Shown in pieces: positions 19,301-28,437 of a stretch of DNA of 64,000 bases (the stretch's first letter is position 1; the number at the start of each line of letters is the position of its first letter). Origin of the DNA: Ruminococcaceae bacterium UBA1730 (GTDB lineage Bacteria; Bacillota; Clostridia; Oscillospirales; Acutalibacteraceae); contig DCII01000024.1 of the NCBI GenBank assembly GCA_002315935.1, forward strand, positions 1 through 64,000. The letters are read 5' to 3'. A model generated the notes under the pieces. That model made no database searches. It worked only from the letters and a program-made list of their open reading frames with translations, and was not told the DNA's origin. The position numbers and the translations under genes are program-made.

Positions 19301-22300
19301 CGGGAACAGTTATTTCTGCACCATATTCAATTTTATATGTTGCATATGCCTCTGTATCATCTTCGAAAAGATAATAGTTAACTGCATAGCTGTTCTTCTT
19401 GAGCGTTGCGTTAAGAGTAATATTACTTGCAGGCATCGAGGTGGGAAGATCCCAACCTGAGAATGAATGTCCTTCAGGAACGATATAAGAAGGAGCATTG
19501 ACCTGTGCACCGAAGGTTACATTAGCTTCTGAATAATAAACATTGTTGACATTGAATGTTACCTTGTAGGTGCTTGTGCCTGTTGTGCCGTAAAGTGAAA
19601 GGTCACTTGCGGGCATTGATGAAGGTACGCTGCCCCAACCGGAGAAGCTTGAACCTGAAGCAGGAGTATAGTTATAGCCGGGAACTGCCGCACCATACTT
19701 TGCTGTTGTTCTGTAAACCTCTTTACCGTCAACATAGAAGATAACATTATAGGTCTTTGCATCGAGCTTTGCAACATATGTTACGCCGTTAACAGGCATC
19801 TTCGATGTTGAAGTGAGAGCTGTATCCGTTCCTTCCTTAACCCATGAAATGAAGTCATAGCCTGTGATGTCTTCAGGAGTTGTGGGAGCGGGAATTACTT
19901 CGCCGAATGCAACTGACTTGGTATCATATGCTACTGTATCTGTTGCAAAAATCTTGAATACTGCGTTGTAATACTTTGCGTTGAACTTTGCGTAATATGT
20001 TGTTGCTGCTGCGGGAACTGTTGCAGGCATAGCATTGCCGTCTGCATCAACCCAACCTACGAAATCATAACCGGGCTTCGAAGGTGATGTCGGAGTCTGG
20101 ATATTCGTGCCGAAGGTCTGGTTGCCGCCGTCAACAACATCATCGCCGTTAACAAATTCAATATAATAGCTCTTTGCATTCCACTTTGCATAAACCGTAA
20201 TTGCACTTTCGCCGAGAGTGATGGGGAAGCTTACTGTAGAGTGGTCAGAATATTCCCAACCTGCGAAGTTGTATCCGGTCTTCTCGGGATTTGCAATGGC
20301 AGTAATCTGGCTACCGAAGTCGCCTGTCTTGGTGTCAAGAACACTTGCACCATCCATGAATGTAACACCGATCTGCTTTGCGTTCCAGACAGCGTTGAAG
20401 GTCTTGCCTTCTGTATCCATTGTGCCTACTGCGGGTGACCAACCACCGAAGTCATAACCTGACTGAGTGGGATCTGCGGGAGCAGCAATAGCCTGACCGA
20501 ATACTGTGGGAACGGTCTTTGTGCTTGTCTGATCGGCAAATTTACCTGAACCGGCATTGAATATTGCGTTGAATGTACCTGCTGTGAACTTTGCATAGTA
20601 AGTAACATCAGATGCAACTGTATGAGTTGTCGGCATAGCGTTGCCGTTTGCATCCTCCCAACGGCTGAAGACATAACCTGTCTTGGTGGGAGTGCCGACG
20701 GCTGTGTTGTAAGTGCCGTCAAACTTAACTGAATTCTTTGCAAACTGTGAGCCTTCGCTCTTGAAGGTTACATTATAGGTATTTGCAGTGAACTGAGCAG
20801 TAAACACTGCATTTGAAGTACCCATTGTGCCAACTGAAGGACTCCAGCCGCTGAATGTATAACCTGTCTTGGACGGATCTGCCGGAGCAACGATTGTTGC
20901 ACCTGTTGCGTAGCTGAGAACATCTCCGTAAACTGCACCGTCAACCTTGAAGGTTGCAGTATATGTTGCAGCTGCTTCAAAGACAGCAACATAAGTTACT
21001 GCCGCCGAACCCATAACGAAGCTCGTAACAACATTGGTTGTTCCTTCAACAGCCCAGCCCTTGAATGAGTATCCGCTCTTTGAAGGATTGGTTGAGGGAA
21101 CTGTGATTGAAGCACCGCTTGCATAGCTGAGAACATCGCCGTAAACTTCACCGTCTACCTTGAAGGTTGCAGTATACTTTGTTCCGCCTGAACCGGGATT
21201 CTTGCCGCAGGTGAAGGTTGCATAAGCATCATCAAGAAGGAAGTTGCCGGCTTCATTATAAACTCCGCAGACTACGCTGTCTCTACCGATTGCTGAAGAA
21301 GTTGTTGCAACACTGAACTTACCGAGTCTCTGGTTGCCTGTCATAGAGTTCTTGTATGCAGCATAGAGGTTGATAAGTGCACCGCCTGAGCCTTTTGCAT
21401 TATTTTCAACATCACTATTAACCTTAATCTGGAAAGTATAGAAATATGCTTCCGTATCAAGCTTATATCTTACATTTTCCGCAGTATCTCTCTTGGTTGA
21501 TGTTGAAATAACATCCATATCCGAAAGCTGATCCGCAAGCTCAGGATATCTTGTTGCGGCATTTGTAACTTTTGTTGCCTTCGATTCAAGCCATGTGCCG
21601 TTGATTCCGACTGCCATTGCATCTGTATGGGCTGAATTGAATGCGAAATTCTGATATGTTGTTGTTGAGCCGGGAACATAAGAATTCGTCGGCATTGTCT
21701 GGTTGCTGAGATACTGACCGGAGCCGTTTGTTACATCAAAGAATGTATTATCATACTCAAGATAAATAGTCTGAGTGCTGAAATACATGTTACTCTTGAG
21801 GTAGAGGAATGCCGTAAGGGTTTCGCCGGCATCTACATAATAGTCCGTAAGCTTTCCGTTTGATTCGTAGTAATCAATAGCCATATAGATATAGGGCTTT
21901 GTTGTGCAATCAGCGGAAAACTTCGGATTAGTAACATCTGCTGAGCCTTCAAAATATGCCTTACTCTTGACAACGGATGTTCCTTCAGTCGAACCTCCGT
22001 CTCCGCCGCCACCCTCATCTTCGGGGTTCTTGCCGCAGGTGAAGGTTGCATAAGCATCATCAAGAAGGAAGTTGCCGGCATCATTATAAACTCCGCAAGA
22101 AACGCTGTCTCTACCGATTGCTGAAGAAGTTGTTGCAACACTGAACTTACCGAGTCTCTGGTTGCCTGTCATAGAGCTCTTGTATGCAGCATAGAGGTTG
22201 ATAAGTGCACCGCCTGAGCCTTTTGCATTATCTTCAACATCACTATTAACCTTAATCTGGAAAGTATAGAAATATGCTTCCGTATCGAGCTTATATCTTA

Positions 22301-22919
22301 CATTTTCCGCAGTATCTCTCTTGGTTGATGTTGAAATAACATCCATATCCGAAAGCTGATCCGCAAGCTCAGGATATCTTGTTGCGGCATTTGTAACTTT
22401 TGTTGCCTTCGATTCAAGCCATGTGCCGTTGATTCCGACTGCCATTGCATCTGTATGGGCTGAATTGAATGCGAAATTCTTATATGTTGTTGTTGAGCCG
22501 GGAACATAAGAATTCGTCGGCATTGTCTGGTTGCTGAGATACTGGCCGGAGCCGTTTGTTACATCAAAGAATGTATTATCATACTCAAGATAAATAGTCT
22601 GAGTGCTGAAATACATATTACTCTTGAGGTAGAGGAATGCCGTAAGGGTTTCGCCGGCATCTACATAATAGTCTGTAAGCTTTCCATCTGATTCATAGTA
22701 TTCAATACCCATATAGATATAGGGCTTTGTTGTGCAATCAGCGGAAAACTTCGGATTAGTAACATCTGCTGAGCCTTCAAGCTCTGCTTTGCTCAGAATA
22801 TGAGAAGTTCCCTCAGCAGCTGATGCACCAAATGTGAATACTCCGGCAAGGCATGAGCAGGTGCTCAAAACCATTACTACGGCAAGAATCATACTTAAAG
22901 TGCGTTTGAAGCTTGACAT
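16356..22919 (-). CDS. Giant secreted InlB B-repeat protein with duplicated cohesin-like domain, no dockerin
   Basis: This is a 2187-residue exported protein. The ATG is backed by AAAAGGAGGA and a signal peptide (MSSFKRTLSMILAVVMVL, then GASAAEG). Residues ~38-300 and ~314-585 are two almost identical copies of a cohesin-like beta-sandwich (YLEYDNTFFDVTNG). About eighteen InlB B-repeats follow to ~1820. Unlike the other three giants it has no dockerin; the end (~1826-2187) is about three related modules with the pattern TxVxKGxYAxxxVVV, RxRxV and a W-rich strand. It may be the scaffold-like member that carries cohesin-type domains for neighbouring dockerins, but this is inference. The cohesin assignment rests on strand pattern only. 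Confidence 0.8.
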   Translation of the reverse strand: MSSFKRTLSMILAVVMVLSTCSCLAGVFTFGASAAEGTSHILSKAELEGSADVTNPKFSADCTTKPYIYMGIEYYESDGKLTDYYVDAGETLTAFLYLKSNMYFSTQTIYLEYDNTFFDVTNGSGQYLSNQTMPTNSYVPGSTTTYKNFAFNSAHTDAMAVGINGTWLESKATKVTNAATRYPELADQLSDMDVISTSTKRDTAENVRYKLDTEAYFYTFQIKVNSDVEDNAKGSGGALINLYAAYKSSMTGNQRLGKFSVATTSSAIGRDSVSCGVYNDAGNFLLDDAYATFTCGKNPEDEGGGGDGGSTEGTSVVKSKAYFEGSADVTNPKFSADCTTKPYIYMAIDYYESNGKLTDYYVDAGETLTAFLYLKSNMYFSTQTIYLEYDNTFFDVTNGSGQYLSNQTMPTNSYVPGSTTTYQNFAFNSAHTDAMAVGINGTWLESKATKVTNAATRYPELADQLSDMDVISTSTKRDTAENVRYKLDTEAYFYTFQIKVNSDVENNAKGSGGALINLYAAYKNSMTGNQRLGKFSVATTSSAIGRDSVVCGVYNEAGNFLLDDAYATFTCGKNPGSGGTKYTATFKVDGEVYGDVLSYASGASITVPSTNPSKSGYSFKGWAVEGTTNVVTSFVMGSAAVTYVAVFEAAATYTATFKVDGAVYGDVLSYATGATIVAPADPSKTGYTFSGWSPSVGTMGTSNAVFTAQFTANTYNVTFKSEGSQFAKNSVKFDGTYNTAVGTPTKTGYVFSRWEDANGNAMPTTHTVASDVTYYAKFTAGTFNAIFNAGSGKFADQTSTKTVPTVFGQAIAAPADPTQSGYDFGGWSPAVGTMDTEGKTFNAVWNAKQIGVTFMDGASVLDTKTGDFGSQITAIANPEKTGYNFAGWEYSDHSTVSFPITLGESAITVYAKWNAKSYYIEFVNGDDVVDGGNQTFGTNIQTPTSPSKPGYDFVGWVDADGNAMPATVPAAATTYYAKFNAKYYNAVFKIFATDTVAYDTKSVAFGEVIPAPTTPEDITGYDFISWVKEGTDTALTSTSKMPVNGVTYVAKLDAKTYNVIFYVDGKEVYRTTAKYGAAVPGYNYTPASGSSFSGWGSVPSSMPASDLSLYGTTGTSTYKVTFNVNNVYYSEANVTFGAQVNAPSYIVPEGHSFSGWDLPTSMPASNITLNATLKKNSYAVNYYLFEDDTEAYATYKIEYGAEITVPDEPEIAGYDFNGWDCEEETMPANALNIYADLTRIEYAIEFTDKDGVIVDGYDWTAYYGDKIQAAQAPTVTKEGFEFKYWMVDGERIAFPYTVTGDTTFEPYFGIQGYDINYYVDGVIKYTDTYTFGQTIVIRADLSKDGYTFSGWTDAPDFDTMPANDIDIHGTFTAITYDAKFYLSQEDLDNDATPYATVPTDFDKVPVAPANPEKDGYSFIGWTPVLSKMVVGGANYVARFSVGASNYTINVYTMGTDGKYGDPATEVRSEATDATVTYTPTIKTGFTVSTDSVLSGTVTSDNALALNIYYARNKYKLITVVDDVETPTEYYYDQAVVAPDDPEKTGYSFRSWNAEIPEKMPAKDVKLTARFSINQYTITFDTAGGTTIKAIKADYMSLINAPVNPTKTGHNFDGWDKAIPTSMPAYDMTITAKWKINQYTITFADTGDSTINPITDDYGATVTAPADPEKVGHTFAGWDVKIPETMPAESITITAKWTVNNYNATFVIGSENKVVPTPYGQIPVAPEAVKLGHTFDNWDSELAPMGVDGATYTAVFHANNYDAEFDANEGKFDDLSVTKKVSVEFGQEVTAPADPTREGYTFAGWSPVVGIMDAEGITYTAQWNQDLNYCRVKEVNRVTQNVYKAGIADYTVKVEGSPVKIMFAYVEGGTSSVTWTYDRRDTAIDTSVQYATGLVSIVAYDSNDLVTTDASAVAYEIWTIRAVYTEGNYRVRAKVSNSEDSWESFDVAKEFVNTYDIAPVDETIIKSTAVDTTTVKRGEYATFTIVVKDSVSRIRFVRDVEGTLTTVAFSTTSSEDLVTITDAGDGYKAWVIKLRLSFNTTDEFENQTWKIQYRETGKTKWIDSDKGDYTFKVTRYQETVEAGEGETPHVLKYEVVSIDAPTTTVSKGSYAEVKVVVTSEVTRVRLVIGTKSSTYLATSKNCTVVDNGDGTSTWTINYRFAVAGDLNCGVQVRGNAWSEATGFNVKVN
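21199..22778 (-). repeat. Near-identical tandem duplication, 828-bp period
   Basis: The cohesin-like domain of the 2187-aa gene is duplicated as DNA: 21199-21950 matches 22027-22778 with only a handful of mismatches in ~750 bases. The shift is 828 bp (276 codons), joined by a short GGDGGS linker. Even the reverse frames repeat. Such identity points to a very recent duplication or continuing gene conversion. Confidence 0.95.
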
Positions 22920-22995
22920 TAGTTTGTTTTCCTCCTTTTAAATTTGATCACAGAAAACTGTGGCATGGAAAAACTAATGTAAATTTTGCATTATC

Positions 22996-23022
22996 GGCTT
23001 ACAGAGCCGAAGCTCTGTAAGC
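22996..23022 (-). terminator. Perfect 11-bp hairpin with CTTCGG loop
   Basis: GGCTTACAGAG and CTCTGTAAGCC pair around a CTTCGG-type loop, 25 bases past the stop codon at 23047. The minus-strand tail (GATAATGCAAAATTT) has no tight U run, so termination may be partial. I see no clear promoter between this hairpin and the next gene (start 22919), so that gene may depend on read-through. Confidence 0.6.
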
Positions 23023-23046
23023 CACTGATGAATTAATTAACTGCGA

Positions 23047-26000
23047 TTAAACAGCACCGGCATATGTCTGACCGAGATCAGCCACACCATTATAGTAGAG
23101 ACAAATATCATTGGAGTCGTTAATATCAACAAATCCGTCGCCGTTAGCATCTCCGCCATAGAAACGATGAACTGTTGCGGAATCTAATTCGCTGAAATCA
23201 GCAAGGAAGTTATAGTAGAACAGAACATCACTGTCATCGTTAACGTCAATACAGCTGTCGCAGTTCGAGTCACCACGAAGGATAGCCATGTAGCTGTCTT
23301 TTACTTCGCCTTTGCTGTTCTTGATATAGATAACCGTACCTGTACCAAAGAGACCCATTTCGTTGGGAACAACTTCAACTGTGCCGTTAGTGGTGATTGC
23401 CGAAGCGAGCATTGTGTCATCAAGATATTCTCCGATACCGTAGAGAAGGTGATTTACTGTTACGCCTCCAACTGCGGGAGCTGCATAGAACCAATCAGTA
23501 ACCCATGAATCATCAACTATCGGAGTGTTTTCTACTATGGACGTACCTGTGTAGAATTTTGCTGTTTCATTGAGTACACAAGTAATTGTTTCTGAACCTG
23601 AGCCAGCTGCCTGAAGAGCTTTGCAGAGAGTGATGAGATTATCTGCTGCATCTGAAATCTTCTTGACATTTTCTGTTGTGTTGCTCAGACCATCTGCTTT
23701 GAGCTTGAGTGCTTCCTCATATGCTGCATAGAAAGGATTAAATGTATCATCTGAATAAACAATCTGCTCGCCGGGAAGACCAACTGAAAGTGCGTTTACA
23801 ACAGCCGAATCTTCAAGTGCTGCGTCAAGCTTCTCATAGTTTGCACCTTCTGCAAGCTCTTTCCAAGCTTCAACGAGAGCACTCATCGCAGCTCTGACCT
23901 TTGAGGGTCTGAGAGTGCTGCTCTTATCAGCATAAACTGTCTCTGCAAATGCACGAGCCTTGTCGAAAGCTTCCTCTGAGCTCTTGATGTAGTCCTTCTT
24001 TTCCTTTACTGCGAATGCGAGAACCTTCTGAAGCTTGCTCTTATCGGCAGTAAGAGGAATAAGGCGTCCGCCCATAAGCTTAACCATGTGAACGGCGTAT
24101 TCTGATGAAACAGAGTTGATTGCGGGAGCTTCAAAAGCATCTGCTGCAAGCTTTTCAGCTGCAAGCTTTGCCTTCTGCTTTTCTGTTGCATCGGGATTGA
24201 TGATGTATTTGCCTGTATCCTCATCAAGGATAAGAATATCGCTTGAAAGGAAGCATGTCTGTGAATCAATAAGTTTAAGAGCTTCATTTCTTGCTGACTT
24301 ATACTTATTGTAGGTGTGAGGAACGAAATCCTCGTAGCCGAAGTAGATGTAATCCGAAGCTGTCCAGTCACGTTCAATCTTGAACTTGTAACCGTCAACA
24401 GTTACGATGTCATAGTTGAATCCGCTATACAGCTTGATAGCGTTTTCGAGTGCAGCTGTACCGCTTGAAAGCTCGTATGGTTCAAGAGCTTTAATAGCAT
24501 CAGCAAGCTCAGCTGAATACTTTTCATAGAGGTTGTCATATTCTGAGCCGGAATATGCAATGTCGCTTTCAAATGTGGAACCTGTCTTGGGCTTAAGAGC
24601 GATTGTTGCAGCATTCTTAAGAGCCTCAACATATGTGTTCCAAAGGCCTGATGCTGCGTCACTGTTCTTGGTATGGTCATAGTTGGATGACTGGCGGTTC
24701 ATTGATGCTGCTCTGTCGAAAGCACCGTCAAGGCCGTAATCATCATAAATATGAACAGTTGTTGTTACATTCTGCGTTGTGCCTGCAACATCAAGAGAAG
24801 TTGTGATAACATACTTGCCTGCAGGAACGCCGCCGTTGCCGCCGGGAACGGGAATCTTTTCGTCATTATCATCGAGAATATACTTTCCTTCTGCGTCCTT
24901 CTGATATTCATCAGCGTATCTGACATACTTGTTCTCGGCATCCTTCATAGCGATTTCAAAGGGTTTAACGAAGTAAGTACCGCCCTTGCCGATGAATGAG
25001 GTTGTGTTTGTATTTGCGTCTGTGTTCTTAACAGCAAACGGATAGTCTGCACTGTTGATTGAAACGCTGTTGATTGTAACAGTACCTGTTACATCGGGAT
25101 TGTCAACATCCTTGTTTTCCTTACTGTCTTCGAAACGAAGGCTGTAGTTTGCAACCTTTGAAAGGCTTCCGCCTGTGGAAATATAGATTTCTGATTCATA
25201 CTTGATCTTTCTGCTACCAACAGTAATAGTCTTTTCAATTGAATCATCGTCTTTATTTGATGCACCAACATATGCGTATGATGTGTTGGTAAGAGCCGAT
25301 GTTGTCATGTTTGCACCGGCTTCGTCCTTAACATTGTAAACGATGTTAAGAGCGATAACCATTCCTTCTGAATAGCCGGAAAGAGCAACTGTTGAACTGC
25401 CGCCGCCGGCGATTGTGGTTTTACCGTTAAGAATCTGAGCGGTAAGATTCGATTCGTTACCGTTCTTGTAGCCCTTAGCGTAAACCTGAGTGATTTCGTA
25501 GGTGTATGACTTATCCTTTGTAAGAACGCCGGAAGCATTTCTGTAACCGGTATTGATACCGCTTGAACCGTTGTAGATAAGGAATTCTGTCTTTGTTGTT
25601 GCGGATGAAATCGTGCCGGGCATATAGCATTCAAGCTCGCCGAACTCCTGTTCGTCCGAAAGGTCAAGAGACTGGCATACGATGGGAAGAGCAACAGAAA
25701 CAAGGTCAGTTGTTCTTGATGTAAGCTTAACGCCATTGGTCTTACCTGTTCTGTTTGCGGCATTTCTGCCGAACTCAGAAGCAAGGTCATAAATCATTGA
25801 ACCGATGGTTTCGTTAACGAGGAGACCGTCAATTGTTGTAACGCCCTTCTTGAATACATTGGGGAAGAGAACGTCAAATACCTTTGTGAGAACGGTCATG
25901 ATGGTTTCAACGCCGTTGCAGGTTGCAAAGACACCATTTGCATTTCTGTCAAAGATTTTAACAAAGTTCTCTGCGTTAAGGTTATAAACGGGCTTAAGAA

Positions 26001-28032
26001 TGTTATCGAATAAAAGTGTTTCGAAAACATGGTCCTTACCTGAAATTGAGGAAGCAAGGATTGATTCTGTGCCCTTGAAGGGGATGATGCTGTTGAAGAT
26101 AGTATCAATATCGTTCCAGAGATCGTCAGCATCGTGAGTGCCGCTTGAAGCAAGATTAAGGTTAAGAGCAAGTGCCTTACCGTAATTCTTAACGCCCCAT
26201 TCTGCGACCATGATAAGAGTGTTTACATATGAACCTGTATCGCCCTGATAGGGAATAAGGCCGGTATCTGTAAGAGGATTGGTACCGCTTGCAGCGTTCA
26301 TATCATTATCCTGATTAAGCTTATAAGCTGCAACATCGGCAAGAATTGTGAGTGCCTTTTCGATAAGAGCATCATAGTATGCTTCATCTGTGCCGGTCTT
26401 TGTAGGCTTGGTGTAGGTTATCTGAGGAATGTACTGCCATGCGATCTGCTCAACTGCTGCATAAGCAACCTCGGCAACCGTCTGATACTCATCGCCGACA
26501 TACATATAATCTACTGACGAGTTAATGATAGCTCTGATTACATAAGCAACAACCTGCTGGTCATTCATCTTCTTGATTTCGTCAGCTGACTTAACCTTGA
26601 TGTTTGAACCGAAGAATTCGCCGCCTGTAAGCTCAAGAACAAATCTTGCAACATTGCAGATGTTTGAGAAGAGGTAGCTGTTGCTGCCGTAGGTCCAGCT
26701 CCATGAATATGTGCCGCCGCCGTATACAACATCTTTGTTCATATCATACTTAAGGATAGCCTTAACAAAATCGCCGAGCATATCGTTGAGGTTTGAAATG
26801 AGAGTTGTGCCGGTAGGAATATTGAACTTTTCAATAACAAGATTTTCTGTTCTGAAAAGCTGATAAAGAACATTGTCTTCAATTCCTTCAGGTGCAACGC
26901 CGCCATAGTTTTCAATATAATCGGGGTTGTTTTCGAGCTTGCCTGTTGCTTCATTGAAGAGCTGCTTTTCTGTATATTTCTTGTCGAATGTATAGCCGCA
27001 TTCCTTCTTGAGCCAAGGAGCCGCGTCTCTGTTGAGAACGGGAACAAGAACATAGTTGTAAGCTCTCTGAAGAAGTGCTTCGATGAAATCATAAGCAAGA
27101 ACATCGCCCTTGATGTTGAGAAGAGAATAATCAGCATCGGGAGCTGTTGCATTGTTCAAAACTCTGACTGCACCGCCGAGACCGACTGTTACCCAGTTAT
27201 CGGGATGAACCCAACCATAGTAATCGTATGTAGCGGTGTTGATTGCTTCTCCGCTGACATCCTTGCCGGTTGCGTCTTTGAAAGCATAGAACGCAGGAGT
27301 AACTTCATCATGCTCATCGTATTTGTCATCGAAGTAAGTATCAAGCTTCTCCCATGAACCGAGAACAAGGTCATTAACGAGTCCCTGAAGAAGGTTAAGA
27401 AGACCGTTATTCTTGTCAAGGTATTCCGCAGGAATAGCGTCTGCACCGTCATCAAAGTAGTCATAGTCGATTTTCTTGCCTGCATCCGTTGCACCGTAGA
27501 CAAGACCGATAAGAAGCTCTCTGACATCGAAAACGAATTCAGTAACGAATGAATCGAGAATGCCGAGTTTAAGAGAACCGTTTGCATAGTTTTCAAGGAT
27601 ACCTGCATTGTCAAAGAGGAAATCGAATATTGAGTAAACGATTTCAAGGTCGGCTTCTACAGCATATGAACCGGTTCTGCGCTTACCTCTGAGTGATTCG
27701 ATGCTGAGGTTCTTGGCATCACCGAGCAAAGCGAGAAGATTGCCGAGACTGTCGAGGAGTGACTCCAGGCTGGCTACTGCGTTGTCGATGCTTGTAACAT
27801 CAAGTGTACCAATATAAATGTATACACTTAACTGTTCTTCTGCAAGCATACGATCAACTTCGTCAAGTCCCATTGAAGCGTACTGCTCTGTGGTGAAAGT
27901 AGCAGCATCAATATCATCGAAATTGACAGCTGTGTCCTTATAAGCACTGTATGCACTGCCGAATACTGAGAATGTACCGAGAAGCATCATCAGAGCCATA
28001 AGAAGCGAAAGGATTCTGGTTGACTTTTTCAA
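23047..28032 (-). CDS. Large secreted dockerin protein with FIVAR-like repeats
   Basis: This is a 1661-residue exported protein of unknown function. The start is TTG (CAA at 28030-28032) with GGAGGT eight bases upstream and a clear signal peptide (MKKSTRILSLLMALMMLLGTF, then SVFGSA). The N-terminal ~1100 residues are mixed helix and strand, without InlB repeats, and match no family I know. Residues ~1160-1480 contain helical FIVAR-like units (YEKYSAELADAIKAL, YAAYEEALKLKADGL). The pre-dockerin module (~1490-1580) precedes a type I dockerin (~1583-1650; DSNCDSCIDVNDDSD and DANGDGFVDINDSND). The first loop has Cys at positions usually Gly or Asn. It shares strand, neighbourhood and C-terminal plan with the InlB giants and probably joins the same surface assembly. 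Confidence 0.8.
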   Translation of the reverse strand: MKKSTRILSLLMALMMLLGTFSVFGSAYSAYKDTAVNFDDIDAATFTTEQYASMGLDEVDRMLAEEQLSVYIYIGTLDVTSIDNAVASLESLLDSLGNLLALLGDAKNLSIESLRGKRRTGSYAVEADLEIVYSIFDFLFDNAGILENYANGSLKLGILDSFVTEFVFDVRELLIGLVYGATDAGKKIDYDYFDDGADAIPAEYLDKNNGLLNLLQGLVNDLVLGSWEKLDTYFDDKYDEHDEVTPAFYAFKDATGKDVSGEAINTATYDYYGWVHPDNWVTVGLGGAVRVLNNATAPDADYSLLNIKGDVLAYDFIEALLQRAYNYVLVPVLNRDAAPWLKKECGYTFDKKYTEKQLFNEATGKLENNPDYIENYGGVAPEGIEDNVLYQLFRTENLVIEKFNIPTGTTLISNLNDMLGDFVKAILKYDMNKDVVYGGGTYSWSWTYGSNSYLFSNICNVARFVLELTGGEFFGSNIKVKSADEIKKMNDQQVVAYVIRAIINSSVDYMYVGDEYQTVAEVAYAAVEQIAWQYIPQITYTKPTKTGTDEAYYDALIEKALTILADVAAYKLNQDNDMNAASGTNPLTDTGLIPYQGDTGSYVNTLIMVAEWGVKNYGKALALNLNLASSGTHDADDLWNDIDTIFNSIIPFKGTESILASSISGKDHVFETLLFDNILKPVYNLNAENFVKIFDRNANGVFATCNGVETIMTVLTKVFDVLFPNVFKKGVTTIDGLLVNETIGSMIYDLASEFGRNAANRTGKTNGVKLTSRTTDLVSVALPIVCQSLDLSDEQEFGELECYMPGTISSATTKTEFLIYNGSSGINTGYRNASGVLTKDKSYTYEITQVYAKGYKNGNESNLTAQILNGKTTIAGGGSSTVALSGYSEGMVIALNIVYNVKDEAGANMTTSALTNTSYAYVGASNKDDDSIEKTITVGSRKIKYESEIYISTGGSLSKVANYSLRFEDSKENKDVDNPDVTGTVTINSVSINSADYPFAVKNTDANTNTTSFIGKGGTYFVKPFEIAMKDAENKYVRYADEYQKDAEGKYILDDNDEKIPVPGGNGGVPAGKYVITTSLDVAGTTQNVTTTVHIYDDYGLDGAFDRAASMNRQSSNYDHTKNSDAASGLWNTYVEALKNAATIALKPKTGSTFESDIAYSGSEYDNLYEKYSAELADAIKALEPYELSSGTAALENAIKLYSGFNYDIVTVDGYKFKIERDWTASDYIYFGYEDFVPHTYNKYKSARNEALKLIDSQTCFLSSDILILDEDTGKYIINPDATEKQKAKLAAEKLAADAFEAPAINSVSSEYAVHMVKLMGGRLIPLTADKSKLQKVLAFAVKEKKDYIKSSEEAFDKARAFAETVYADKSSTLRPSKVRAAMSALVEAWKELAEGANYEKLDAALEDSAVVNALSVGLPGEQIVYSDDTFNPFYAAYEEALKLKADGLSNTTENVKKISDAADNLITLCKALQAAGSGSETITCVLNETAKFYTGTSIVENTPIVDDSWVTDWFYAAPAVGGVTVNHLLYGIGEYLDDTMLASAITTNGTVEVVPNEMGLFGTGTVIYIKNSKGEVKDSYMAILRGDSNCDSCIDVNDDSDVLFYYNFLADFSELDSATVHRFYGGDANGDGFVDINDSNDICLYYNGVADLGQTYAGAV

Positions 28033-28317
28033 AATTGTGCACCTCCATAAAAAATTTACACATTTAAGTTGCGGTGGGACAGATAATAAAATTTTGATTT
28101 GTGCATCGAGAACAGAAAATCAGCAGTAAAATACCTGCGGATTTCTGCTGAATCAGCACATCGGACCAACCTCCCAACAGATTATGCCTGCGCCGCAACG
28201 CCTCGAATATACGGCGCAAAGCAGCAGTCTCAATCATAAAATTTATCATCCATGTCATAGTTCAGCGAGGATTCCCCAAAAAAGGATACACTTCGCCCAC
28301 TAAACCACCATATGGTC
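28033..28317 (-). promoter_or_regulatory. Long structured 5' leader of the 1661-aa dockerin gene
   Basis: The promoter at 28324-28352 gives a leader of ~285 nt before the TTG start. Visible pairings on the minus strand are TGCGCCG/CGGCGCA (loop TATATTCGAGGCGTTG), CAGCAG/CTGCTG nested inside GATGTGC/GATGCAC, and a GCAC near the ribosome site that could compete. It matches none of the riboswitch classes I know by sequence (GEMM, SAM, cobalamin, T-box, ydaO). A 64-codon ORF (28064-28258) lies inside but has no ribosome site. A cis-acting RNA is inferred. Confidence 0.45.
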
Positions 28318-28323
28318 ACTATA

Positions 28324-28352
28324 AATATACCTAAAAAGAAGCCAAATGTCAA
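28324..28352 (-). promoter_or_regulatory. Sigma-A promoter upstream of the structured leader
   Basis: On the minus strand TTGACA (28347-28352), a 17-base spacer (TTTGGCTTCTTTTTAGG) and TATATT (28324-28329) fit sigma-A with one mismatch in the -10 box. The predicted start is about 28317. Confidence 0.85.
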
Positions 28353-28437
28353 CATTTTTAATTTCTTCGTGGTTTATTTGTTGAAATATGACAACTTTGT
28401 TTCGCTGTTTTTGTTCATTATGATAATATGTTCAGAA

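Noticed and set aside
21470..22507. Two identical 69-codon minus-strand ORFs (21470-21679 and 22298-22507)
   Set aside because: Their identity is a by-product of the 828-bp tandem duplication in another frame, not a gene pair.
88..28032. Idea that the repeat arrays are CRISPR or non-coding tandem repeats
   Set aside because: All repeats are in frame, of coding length, and translate to InlB B-repeats; there are no short direct repeats with unique spacers.
28064..28258. 64-codon minus-strand ORF in the leader before the 1661-aa gene
   Set aside because: No ribosome site precedes its ATG, its sequence is dominated by RNA stem segments, and it matches no family I know. I treat the stretch as structured leader; a leader peptide remains possible.
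28033..28317. Assignment of the leader to a known riboswitch (c-di-GMP, ydaO, SAM, cobalamin, T-box)
   Set aside because: None of the core consensus strings of these classes could be found by eye on the minus strand.
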